Shown here in pieces: positions 16,708 to 23,460 of a stretch of 64,000 nucleotides of DNA. The position numbers and the translations under genes were made by a program. Below the pieces are notes generated by a model, which searched no databases, was not told where the DNA came from, and saw only the letters and a list, made by a program, of their open reading frames with translations. The stretch's first letter is position 1, and the number at the start of each line of letters is the position of its first letter. The stretch spans positions 491,628 to 555,627 of the forward strand of contig JANXBT010000001.1 in the NCBI GenBank assembly GCA_025060415.1. Reading direction: 5' to 3'. The DNA comes from Candidatus Bipolaricaulota bacterium (GTDB taxonomy: Bacteria > Bipolaricaulota > Bipolaricaulia > Bipolaricaulales > Bipolaricaulaceae).

Positions 16708-17480
16708 AGCTCCTGGATGGCCAGATCGGTGCCGGAGCGCACGCGGGCGGCGGGGGGGAGGAGGGCCACGCGGCGGGGGCCGGGCCCGTAAGCGTGGCTG
16801 GTGAACAGGGTCAGGCAGCGGCCCCCAAACAAGAAGAGGGGGGCGTCGGGCTGGTGGGCCCGCACCAAAACCCGCAGCCCCAGCCGCTCCATGACCTCAA
16901 AGAAGTAGTCCCGGCCATAGGCCGGCCGGCCCCACACCCCGGGGTCCACCTGGTAGCCTGGGCCGTCCACCCAGTCCCCCCACGTCATCTTCCGCCAGTT
17001 GGCCGAGCCCAGGGGCACGTGTTCGATCTCCTCCAGCTCGTCCACGTCGGGGAGGGCGCCGTGCACCGCCAGCACCCCGGCGGGATGGAAGGCCGCAAAC
17101 GGCAACAGGGCCAGGGTCTCCGCCAGGAGCTTCTCCTCGCGGGGGGAAAGGGCCCGCCAGAAGTCCGCGGGCACGAAGGGCGCTACCGCCCAGGCCTCGT
17201 GGTTCCCCATAAGGAGGAAGATCCGCTCCGGATGGGCCACCTTGGCCCGCATGAGGAGGGCCAGGTTCCCTGGGGAGTCCGGCCCCCGATCCACGTAATC
17301 CCCCAAGAACACGAGCACGTGAGCCGCGTCGAAGTACCGGCGCAGGACCTCTTCGCTCGCTTCCCGGTCGCCGTGGGTGTCGCCCACGAACACCGCCGTG
17401 CGCTCGAGCGGAAGCCGGATGAGGCGCGGCTCCCGCGCCAGCACCTCCCGGAACTCCGCCACGAGGGCCAGGTCGAGCAT
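16704..17480 (-). CDS. PPP-family metallophosphoesterase (Ser/Thr phosphatase-like)
   Basis: 258 residues with the full metal-site series VGDTHGD (about 32-38), GDYVDRG (about 60-66), LLMGNHE (about 89-95) and a later VRAHQPDAPLF. These motifs define the PPP superfamily, covering protein phosphatases and diadenosine-tetraphosphate hydrolases. The size is near the bacterial PrpA/ApaH range. Substrate is not predictable. It follows rsmA by 9 bases on the minus strand. Confidence 0.8.
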   Translation of the reverse strand: MLDLALVAEFREVLAREPRLIRLPLERTAVFVGDTHGDREASEEVLRRYFDAAHVLVFLGDYVDRGPDSPGNLALLMRAKVAHPERIFLLMGNHEAWAVAPFVPADFWRALSPREEKLLAETLALLPFAAFHPAGVLAVHGALPDVDELEEIEHVPLGSANWRKMTWGDWVDGPGYQVDPGVWGRPAYGRDYFFEVMERLGLRVLVRAHQPDAPLFLFGGRCLTLFTSHAYGPGPRRVALLPPAARVRSGTDLAIQEL

Positions 17481-17489
17481 ATCCCGACT

Positions 17490-18338
17490 CTAGCGGGCCT
17501 CCCCAAGGAGGCCAAGGCGGGCCAAGGCCCAGCCGAGCCGCTCCAGCTCCGGCAGGTCCAAGGCCTCCGCGCGCACCCGCGGGTCCAGCCCTAGCTCCGC
17601 CAAAAGGGCGTCGGCCCGATCCGGAGAAAGATGGGAGGCCAGCACGCGCCGCAGGCTCTTGCGGCGGTGGGCGAAGGCCAGGGCGAGGGTCCTCTCCCAG
17701 AGGGGCTCGGGCAGGGTCACCCGGGGCGCGGGGAGCCGCTGCAGGCGGATCACGGCCCCGTCCACCTCGGGCGGGGGGAAGAACGCGCTGCGCGGGATCC
17801 GCCGCACGAGCTCCACGGAAAAGTAGGCGCGGAGGTGCACGCCCAGGCGGCTGGCCTGGGGCCCCGGCGCGGCCACCAGCTTTTCCCCCACCTCCCACTG
17901 CACGGTGAACACCGCCCGCGCCACGCTCTCCCGCTCCCGGATGAGCTTCAACAGCACGTCGCTGGTGATCCCGTAGGGCAGGTTCCCCACCAGGAGGAGG
18001 TCCCGCCCCAGCGCGGCAAGCCCCAGGTCGCGGAAGTCCGCGTGGAGGATATGCACGTGGGGGAAGGGGGCGAGGTGGGCCCGCAGGAGGGGGAGGAAGC
18101 GGGGGTCCACCTCCACAGCCCACAGCTCGGCCACGTGGGGGGCCAGGGCCACGGTGAGGGTGCCGATCCCGGCGCCCACCTCCACCGCCCTTTCCTGGGG
18201 CTCCGGGGCGATGGCCTCCAGGAGGCGCGCCAGCACGTGGGCATCGGCCAGGAAGTGCTGGCCCAGGGAGGGGCGGAGCCGGAGGCCCTGGGCCTCGAGG
18301 AGCCGGCGGAGCACCGCGGGCGAGGTCAGCCGCTCCAT
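17490..18338 (-). CDS. rsmA: 16S rRNA (adenine1518/1519-N6)-dimethyltransferase
   Basis: 282 residues. RLRPSLGQHFLAD near residue 20, AVEVGAGIGTLTVAL (SAM motif I), LLVGNLPYGITSDVL (catalytic motif IV) and FFPPPEVDGAVI identify RsmA/KsgA. It dimethylates two adenines in helix 45 of 16S rRNA during small-subunit assembly. The C-terminal helical domain is complete (LGLDPRVRAEALDL). It sits between a small unknown gene upstream and the phosphatase gene downstream. Confidence 0.95.
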   Translation of the reverse strand: MERLTSPAVLRRLLEAQGLRLRPSLGQHFLADAHVLARLLEAIAPEPQERAVEVGAGIGTLTVALAPHVAELWAVEVDPRFLPLLRAHLAPFPHVHILHADFRDLGLAALGRDLLLVGNLPYGITSDVLLKLIRERESVARAVFTVQWEVGEKLVAAPGPQASRLGVHLRAYFSVELVRRIPRSAFFPPPEVDGAVIRLQRLPAPRVTLPEPLWERTLALAFAHRRKSLRRVLASHLSPDRADALLAELGLDPRVRAEALDLPELERLGWALARLGLLGEAR

Positions 18339-18375
18339 GGGCCTTCCCCCGCCGTTCTTGGGGGCGTGGGTGTGC

Positions 18376-18675
18376 CTAGGCCCGCGGTTCCGGGCGCAGG
18401 TCCTCCTCCAGCACGGTTTGGCAGCGAGCTTGGGCCGCGGGGTCGTAGGCGGGCTCCATGCACTGCAGCTTTTCGGCGAGGAGGCGCTCGCGGGCCTGGG
18501 CCGCGCTCACGGCCCGCTCGAGGGCGGCCGCCAGCTGGGGGTAGCCGGCGCTGCGCAGGCCCTCGGCCAGCTCCCGCCAAAACGCGAGGGGAAGCGCGAG
18601 CCTCTGCTGGCTTGCGGCCTCCACGGCCGAAAGCTCCCGCTCGCTGATCCTCAGGATCAGCTCCAAGGCGCTCAT
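18376..18675 (-). CDS. Small hypothetical protein
   Basis: 99 residues from ATG 18675, mostly helical and rich in Ala, Glu and Leu (for example LILRISERELSAVEAASQ and AAALERAVSAAQARERL). I recognise no family. Evidence for being real is its position: same strand as rsmA, 37 bases upstream of it, divergent from the thiamin operon, with codon use like its neighbours. The ribosome site is weak. A longer frame upstream of 18675 would run through the TPP riboswitch, so the ATG is the sensible start. Confidence 0.5.
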   Translation of the reverse strand: MSALELILRISERELSAVEAASQQRLALPLAFWRELAEGLRSAGYPQLAAALERAVSAAQARERLLAEKLQCMEPAYDPAAQARCQTVLEEDLRPEPRA

Positions 18676-18703
18676 GACGGGAAAACCTACCCCAGCGGGT
18701 GTT

Positions 18704-18727
18704 CCGGCGCAAACGCGCCGGTATAAT
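18704..18727 (+). promoter_or_regulatory. Promoter -10 with overlapping inverted repeat, thiamin operon
   Basis: TATAAT at 18722-18727 sits ten bases before the first TPP aptamer. Directly upstream, CCGGCGC (18704-18710) and GCGCCGG (18715-18721) form a perfect 7-base inverted repeat around AAAC, filling the -35 to -10 spacer. No good -35 hexamer is visible, so an activator or an unusual sigma contact is possible. Confidence 0.5.
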
Positions 18728-18736
18728 GGTTTTTGA

Positions 18737-18832
18737 GGTAACCGGGGGAGCTCCGAACGGGGCTGAGAGGAGGCGGGAACGCCTCGACCCCTTGAACCTG
18801 ATCCGGGTAATGCCGGCGAAGGGAAGGTTACC
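18737..18832 (+). promoter_or_regulatory. TPP riboswitch (THI element), copy 1
   Basis: The 96-base aptamer closes with GGTAACC (18737-18743) and GGTTACC (18826-18832) as P1. Inside are the invariant GGGGCTGAGAGG and CCTGATCCGGGTAATGCCGG blocks and the GCGAAGGGA end. Downstream, CCCTTCGC (18853-18860) can pair with GCGAAGGG of the aptamer (18816-18823), an alternative fold that would break ligand binding. No oligo-U terminator was seen before thi4, so control may be translational. Confidence 0.95.
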
Positions 18833-18874
18833 GAAGCCCGCTCTTCTGTCCCCTTCGCTGAGCTTCCCCTTGCC

Positions 18875-19651
18875 ATGGACGTGCGGGATGAAGAGATCAG
18901 TGCCGTTTTAGCGCGCGCGTATTTCGAGGCCCTGCTTCCGGCTCTGCAGGCGGAGGTAACGGTCGTGGGAGCTGGGCCTGCCGGGCTCATGGCGGCTCAG
19001 GTCTTGGCGCGGGCCGGCCATAAGGTGACCGTGCTGGAAGAGCGGTTGGCCCCGGGCGGGGGGATGTGGGGCGGCGGGGCCCTGTTCAACCGGATCGTGG
19101 TGGAGGAGGAGGGCCGGGCGGTGCTGGAGGGCCTGGGGGTGCGGCTGGTGCCCCGCGCCGGCTACTACCTGGCCGAGGCCTGTGAGGCCGTGGCCGCCCT
19201 GACCCTGGCGGCCCTCCGTGCGGGGGCTCAGATCCTCACGGGTTGGCGGGCGGAAGACTTAGTGGTGCGCGCGGGGAGGGTCGAGGGGGTGGTGGCCCAG
19301 TGGACGTCGGTGTGCTTGGCGGGCTGGCACGTGGATCCCCTGGCCTTCGGGGCGCGGGCCGTGCTGGACGCCACGGGCCACGGCGCCGTCCTCGTGCGGC
19401 GCTTGGTGGAGAAAACCGGGGTCCGCCTGCCCACGCCCACCGGGGGGGTGATGGGGGAGGGCCCCATGTGGGCGGCGGTGGGGGAGAAACAGGTGGTGGA
19501 GGGAACCGGCGAGGTCTACCCTGGGCTGTTTGTGGCCGGGATGGCCGCGGCGGCCGTGTTCGGCACGCCCCGCATGGGCCCCATCTTCGGGGGGATGCTC
19601 CTTTCCGGGCTTAAAGCGGGGGAACTGATCCACCGGAGGTTGACGGCATGA
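18875..19651 (+). CDS. thi4: Thi4-type thiazole synthase (His form, sulfide-dependent)
   Basis: 258 residues with the FAD-like fold of THI4: TVVGAGPAGLMAAQVL, LEERLAPGGGMWGGG and MGPIFGGMLLSG. Thi4 makes the thiamin thiazole carboxylate from NAD, glycine and a sulfur donor. In yeast the sulfur comes from Cys205 in a CCMDP context, a suicide reaction. Here the aligned residues read WHVDP, with His152 in place of that Cys. This matches the archaeal methanogen enzymes that use free sulfide and turn over many times. The only ATG close to the riboswitch is 18875. It is followed, with a 4-base overlap, by thiDN. The related ribose-1,5-bisphosphate isomerase is excluded by the TPP riboswitch and thi context. 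Confidence 0.88.
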   Translation: MDVRDEEISAVLARAYFEALLPALQAEVTVVGAGPAGLMAAQVLARAGHKVTVLEERLAPGGGMWGGGALFNRIVVEEEGRAVLEGLGVRLVPRAGYYLAEACEAVAALTLAALRAGAQILTGWRAEDLVVRAGRVEGVVAQWTSVCLAGWHVDPLAFGARAVLDATGHGAVLVRRLVEKTGVRLPTPTGGVMGEGPMWAAVGEKQVVEGTGEVYPGLFVAGMAAAAVFGTPRMGPIFGGMLLSGLKAGELIHRRLTA

Positions 19652-20994
19652 GGATCCCACGCTGCCTTACGATCGCCGGGAGCGACTCCGGCGGCGGAGC
19701 CGGCCTGCAAGCCGACCTCAAGACCTTCGAGGCCTTGGGCTGTTTCGGCATGAGCGCCGTCACCGCCCTCACGGCCCAGAACACCCGAGAGGTGCGCTCC
19801 GTACGGCTCCTCGACCCCCAGTTCGTGGTCGAGCAGATCGCGGCCGTGGTGGAGGACATCGGGGTGGACGCGGCCAAGACGGGGATGCTGGGGGACGCGG
19901 CGATCACGCGGGCCGTGGCCCGGGCCCTGGCGCAGCGGACGTTCCCGGTGGTGGTGGATCCGGTGATGGTGGCCAAGTCCGGCGCACGGCTCCTGGCGGA
20001 AGAGGCCGTGGCCACCCTGAAGGAGGAGCTCCTGCCCCGCGCCACCTTGATCACCCCCAACGCGCCCGAGGCCGAGGTCCTCGCGGGCCTACCCATTCGG
20101 AGCACGGAGGACCAGGTGGAGGCGGCCATGCGGTTGGCTCGGGACGGCCCGGCCGTCCTGGTGAAGGGCGGGCATCTCCCCGGGGAGGAGGCCGTGGATG
20201 TCCTCGTGGTGGGGGGCGAGGTCCACTTCTTTCGCCGGCCCAAGGTTCACCATCCCCATACCCATGGGACCGGATGCGTGCTTTCGGCCGCCATCTGCGC
20301 CTTCTTGGCCCATGGAGCGGCGCTGCCGGAGGCGGTGGCAAAGGCCGAGGCCTTTCTCACCCGGGCCTTGCTCTACGCCTTGGACCTGGGCACGGGCCAC
20401 GGGCCCGTCCACCCCATGGCCCACGTGCGCAACGCCGCCGCCAAAGCGGAGGTCCTCGAGGAGTTGGAGCGCGCGGTTTCCCTTTTAGGGCCGGACTTCA
20501 GGGAGTTGGTTCCTGAGGTGGGGAGCAATTTGGCCCTGGCCACGCCCTTCGCCCTGGGGGAGGAGGACGTGGCCGGCCTGGATGGGCGCATCGTGCGGAC
20601 CGTGCGGGGCGTGCGGGTGGGGGTGCCCCGTTTTGGGGCCTCCCGCCACATGGCGCGCGTGCTCCTGACGGCGCGCCGGTTCGATCCCAGCCTGCGGGCC
20701 GCCCTCAACCTCCGGTTCGGGGAGGATGTGCTTCGTGCCGCCGAACGGGCCGGGCTGTCCATGGCCGCCTTCGATCGGGCCGGGGAGCCCGCCGAGGAAG
20801 GGCAGTCCCTGCCGTGGGGGGTGAGTCGGGCGCTGGCTGCGTGCGGGCATGTCCCCGATCTCATCTACGACCGGGGCGGTCCCGGGAAAGAGCCGATGGT
20901 GCGCCTCCTGGGACGGTCGGCTGAGGACGTGGTGCGGAAGGCCCTGCGCATCCTTGCATGCCTGCGCGAAGAGCCTCACGCCAAGGAGGGTTGA
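19648..20994 (+). CDS. thiDN: HMP-P kinase fused to ThiN-type thiamin phosphate synthase
   Basis: 448 residues in two domains. Residues 1 to about 265 are ThiD, the hydroxymethylpyrimidine (phosphate) kinase: TIAGSDSGGGAGLQADLKTF at the start, PVVVDPVMVAKSG, and HGTGCVLSAAI with the catalytic Cys. Residues from about 275 on are ThiN, the archaeal-type thiamin phosphate synthase: ELVPEVGSNLALATPFA near 296 and GGPGKEPMVRLLG near the end. The fusion replaces ThiE, which is absent here. It joins phosphorylated pyrimidine to the thiazole made by Thi4. Confidence 0.93.
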   Translation: MRIPRCLTIAGSDSGGGAGLQADLKTFEALGCFGMSAVTALTAQNTREVRSVRLLDPQFVVEQIAAVVEDIGVDAAKTGMLGDAAITRAVARALAQRTFPVVVDPVMVAKSGARLLAEEAVATLKEELLPRATLITPNAPEAEVLAGLPIRSTEDQVEAAMRLARDGPAVLVKGGHLPGEEAVDVLVVGGEVHFFRRPKVHHPHTHGTGCVLSAAICAFLAHGAALPEAVAKAEAFLTRALLYALDLGTGHGPVHPMAHVRNAAAKAEVLEELERAVSLLGPDFRELVPEVGSNLALATPFALGEEDVAGLDGRIVRTVRGVRVGVPRFGASRHMARVLLTARRFDPSLRAALNLRFGEDVLRAAERAGLSMAAFDRAGEPAEEGQSLPWGVSRALAACGHVPDLIYDRGGPGKEPMVRLLGRSAEDVVRKALRILACLREEPHAKEG

Positions 20995-21644
20995 CCGCCC
21001 AGCTGCGGGCCCAGGCGGCCCCCCTCTGGGAGGCCCTGGTGCACCACCCCTTCGTGGTGCAGCTCTTCACCGGGCAGCTCCCCCCGGAGAAGTTCAAGTT
21101 CTACCTCCTTCAGGACTACAACTACCTGGTGGGCCTGATCCGCGCCCTGGCCCTCGTGATGGCCAAGAGCGAGTTTGGGCTTCTGCGCGAGGTTCTGGGC
21201 GTGGTGCAAGGCTTGGCCATCACGGAGCTGCGGAACTATGCGGACCTGCTGGGCGCCTTGGGGCTCAAGGTGGAAGACGCCGTCCGCACGCCGCCTTCGG
21301 CGGTGAACGCGGCCTACGTGGATTTCATGCTCGCCACCGCCGCCCTCGGTACCCCTCATGAGGGCCTCTTGGCCGTGCTCCCCTGCTTTTGGAGCTACCA
21401 GGACATCGCCGAAGCGCACCGGGAGAACCTCGCCCGAAACCCCAACCCGCTGTACGTGCGGTGGGCGGAGAGCTACTTGTCCGAGGGGTACCGGACCGTG
21501 GTGGCCCAGTTGCGCGCGGCCATCGACGCCTCCCCGCTCGACTTCCGGGCCGCTTGGCCGATCTTCGCGCGGGCCTGCCACTACGAGCGCTGGTTTTGGG
21601 ACATGGCCTACCACCTTCTGGAGACCTGGCCTGGGTGCGGCTAA
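20958..21644 (+). CDS. tenA: TenA-family aminopyrimidine aminohydrolase
   Basis: 228 residues if ATG 20958 is used. An alternative start is TTG 20991, which overlaps the thiDN stop and removes 11 unconserved residues, but AAGGAGG then lies almost against it. The motifs HPFVVQLFTGQLPPEKFKFY, LLQDYNYLVGL, ELRNYADLLGALGL and the C-terminal HYERWFWDMAY are those of TenA. The enzyme salvages the pyrimidine moiety of damaged thiamin. A Cys lies in the VLPCFWSYQDI segment, where the TenA_C catalytic cysteine is expected. Confidence 0.9.
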   Translation: MPARRASRQGGLTAQLRAQAAPLWEALVHHPFVVQLFTGQLPPEKFKFYLLQDYNYLVGLIRALALVMAKSEFGLLREVLGVVQGLAITELRNYADLLGALGLKVEDAVRTPPSAVNAAYVDFMLATAALGTPHEGLLAVLPCFWSYQDIAEAHRENLARNPNPLYVRWAESYLSEGYRTVVAQLRAAIDASPLDFRAAWPIFARACHYERWFWDMAYHLLETWPGCG

Positions 21645-21654
21645 ACTCGTTTCC

Positions 21655-21750
21655 GGTAACCGGGGGAGCTCCGAACGGGGCTGAGAGGAGGCGGGAACGC
21701 CTCGACCCCTTGAACCTGATCCGGGTAATGCCGGCGAAGGGAAGGTTACC
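21655..21750 (+). promoter_or_regulatory. TPP riboswitch (THI element), copy 2
   Basis: Begins ten bases after the tenA stop. Read base by base, its 96 positions are identical to copy 1, including the non-conserved loops. No promoter is visible in the short gap, so it acts on transcripts reading in from the first promoter. It is followed by a terminator hairpin (21788-21820). Confidence 0.95.
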
Positions 21751-21787
21751 GCGCTGGCCCCGCTCAGGCAGGGGCATCTAACAAAGC

Positions 21788-21820
21788 CCCCTCCCTTGGT
21801 TGCCGCCAAGGAGGGGTTTT
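21788..21820 (+). terminator. Riboswitch-controlled terminator that contains the next ribosome site
   Basis: A CCCCTCC(C)TTGG arm (21788-21799, one bulged C) pairs with CCAAGGAGGGG (21806-21816), followed by TTTT (21817-21820). The 3' arm contains AAGGAGG, the ribosome site of the thiamin pyrophosphokinase gene that starts at TTG 21824. Folding would therefore both stop RNA polymerase and hide the ribosome site. Confidence 0.8.
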
Positions 21821-21823
21821 CGC

Positions 21824-22453
21824 TTGTTGCGCACCGTGCTGATCCTTGCGGGCGGCGTGGCCTCGCCCCGCGAGGCCCAGGAGGCCGCAGTGGGCGCGGA
21901 TTTCATCCTCGCCGCCGACGGCGGCCTCCTCCTCGCCCAACGGGCCGGCCTCCCCGTCCACCTTCTTTTGGGCGACCTGGACTCCCTGCCCCAGCCCCCG
22001 CCCGAGGGGCTGCCGGTGCTGCGCGTGCCCCGGGAGAAGGACGCCACGGACCTGGAGCTGGCCCTGGACCACGCCGTGGCCCTGGGCGCCGCGGAAATCC
22101 GCGTGGTGGGCGCGTTCGGCGCCCGCCTGGACCACACCCTGGCCAACGCCAACCTCCTGGAGAAGTACGACCTCCCCATCGTCCTCTTCCACGCGGATGC
22201 CCGCATCTACCTCGTGCGGGACCGCCTGGAGCTTGCGGGCTCGCCCGGGGACCTCGTGTCCCTCCTGCCCCTCACCTCCGAGGCCCGGGGTGTGACCACC
22301 TGGGGGCTGCGCTACGCCCTGGAGGAGGGGGTGCTCGTGCGGGCCTCGACGCGCGGGGTGTCCAACGAGGTGGTGGCCACGCCCTTTGGGGTGCGGGTGC
22401 GCGCAGGAAAACTCCTCCTCATCCACATCCCCCAAGGAGGTGGGCACGCATGA
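21824..22453 (+). CDS. Thiamin pyrophosphokinase
   Basis: 209 residues from TTG 21824 (TTG 21827 also possible), nine bases after AAGGAGG. ILAADGGLLLAQRAGL, then LLLGDLDSLP, then REKDATDLELALDHAV and GAFGARLDHTLAN are the ATP- and thiamin-binding motifs. It converts thiamin to thiamin diphosphate with ATP. Co-location with the ThiBPQ importer suggests it activates imported thiamin, while the upstream genes supply de novo thiamin phosphate. Its stop overlaps the thiB ATG. Confidence 0.93.
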   Translation: MLRTVLILAGGVASPREAQEAAVGADFILAADGGLLLAQRAGLPVHLLLGDLDSLPQPPPEGLPVLRVPREKDATDLELALDHAVALGAAEIRVVGAFGARLDHTLANANLLEKYDLPIVLFHADARIYLVRDRLELAGSPGDLVSLLPLTSEARGVTTWGLRYALEEGVLVRASTRGVSNEVVATPFGVRVRAGKLLLIHIPQGGGHA

Positions 22454-23460
22454 GGAAGCTTTGGGTGCTGGTCGTGGCGTTGGCCGTGTTGGGCACGGCC
22501 CGGGAGCTTGTGGTCTACACCTACGACTCCTTCGTGGCCTGGGGCCCGGCCCTGTTCATCAAGGAGCGGTTCGAGGCCCTGTTCCCCGGCGCGACCCTCA
22601 CCTGGGTGGCCGTGGGCGACTCCTCGGAGATGCTGTCCCGCCTCATCGCCGAGCTGCAGCTGGGGATCGCCCGGGCCGACGTGTTCCTGGGCCTGGCGGA
22701 CGTGGAGCTCCCGCGCGCCTTGGCCCACCGCGTCTTCCAGCCCTACGACCCTAAGCTCATCCCCAACCTGGCGGACGTGCCCGAGGCCCTCCTCTTCGAC
22801 CCCACCGGCCACGTGCTCCCCTACGACCACGGCTACGTGACCTTCGTGTACGACTCCGAGCTCCTCCCCCCGGAGCTCGTGCCCCAGACCCTGGACGACC
22901 TGCTGCGGCCGGAGCTCAAGGGAAAGATCATCGTCATGGACCCGCGCACGTCCTCGCCCGGCCTCTCCTTCCTCCTTTGGACCATCGCCCACTACGGCGA
23001 GGGCTGGCGGGAGTACTGGCGCAAGCTCCTGCCCAACCTCCTCACCGTCACCAAGGGCTGGTCCGAGGCCTACGACATGTTCCTGGCCGGGGAGGCGCCC
23101 ATTGTCCTCTCCTACTCCACGGACACGGCCTACTCCTACATCGAGCACGGCTCCCTTCGGTACCAGGTGATCACGCCCGGCGGGGAGGCCTTCCGCCAGG
23201 TGGAGGGGATGGGCATTGTGCGCACCAGCCGTAACCTCGATTTGGCCCACGCTTTCCTGAACCTCGTGCTTTCCGTGGAGGTACAGGAGCGCATTCCCAC
23301 GACGCAGTGGATGTTCCCCGTGAACCGGCGGGCCAAGCTCCCCGCGGGGTACGTGTACGCAGTGATCCCGGAGAAGCCGGTCTCCTTGCCGCCGGAGCTC
23401 GTGGGCGCCAAGCTCGAGGAGTGGCTGAGCCAGTGGCAGCAGCTTTTGCTCGGCGGCTGA
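22450..23460 (+). CDS. thiB: Thiamin ABC transporter, periplasmic binding protein
   Basis: 336 residues. A short Sec signal (KLWVLVVALAVLGTARE) precedes VVYTYDSFVAWGPALFIKER, the typical ThiB N-terminus. PYDHGYVTFVYDSELLP, TSSPGLSFLLWTI and VLSYSTDTAYSYIE line the thiamin pocket in the family. There is no lipobox cysteine, so the mature protein would be free in the periplasm or cell envelope. TPP riboswitch control supports thiamin as substrate. Confidence 0.92.
   Translation: MRKLWVLVVALAVLGTARELVVYTYDSFVAWGPALFIKERFEALFPGATLTWVAVGDSSEMLSRLIAELQLGIARADVFLGLADVELPRALAHRVFQPYDPKLIPNLADVPEALLFDPTGHVLPYDHGYVTFVYDSELLPPELVPQTLDDLLRPELKGKIIVMDPRTSSPGLSFLLWTIAHYGEGWREYWRKLLPNLLTVTKGWSEAYDMFLAGEAPIVLSYSTDTAYSYIEHGSLRYQVITPGGEAFRQVEGMGIVRTSRNLDLAHAFLNLVLSVEVQERIPTTQWMFPVNRRAKLPAGYVYAVIPEKPVSLPPELVGAKLEEWLSQWQQLLLGG

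Noticed and set aside
18875-19651. Ribose-1,5-bisphosphate isomerase
   Set aside because: Thi4 and this archaeal enzyme share a fold and names are often swapped, but the gene is directly under a TPP riboswitch and followed by thiDN.
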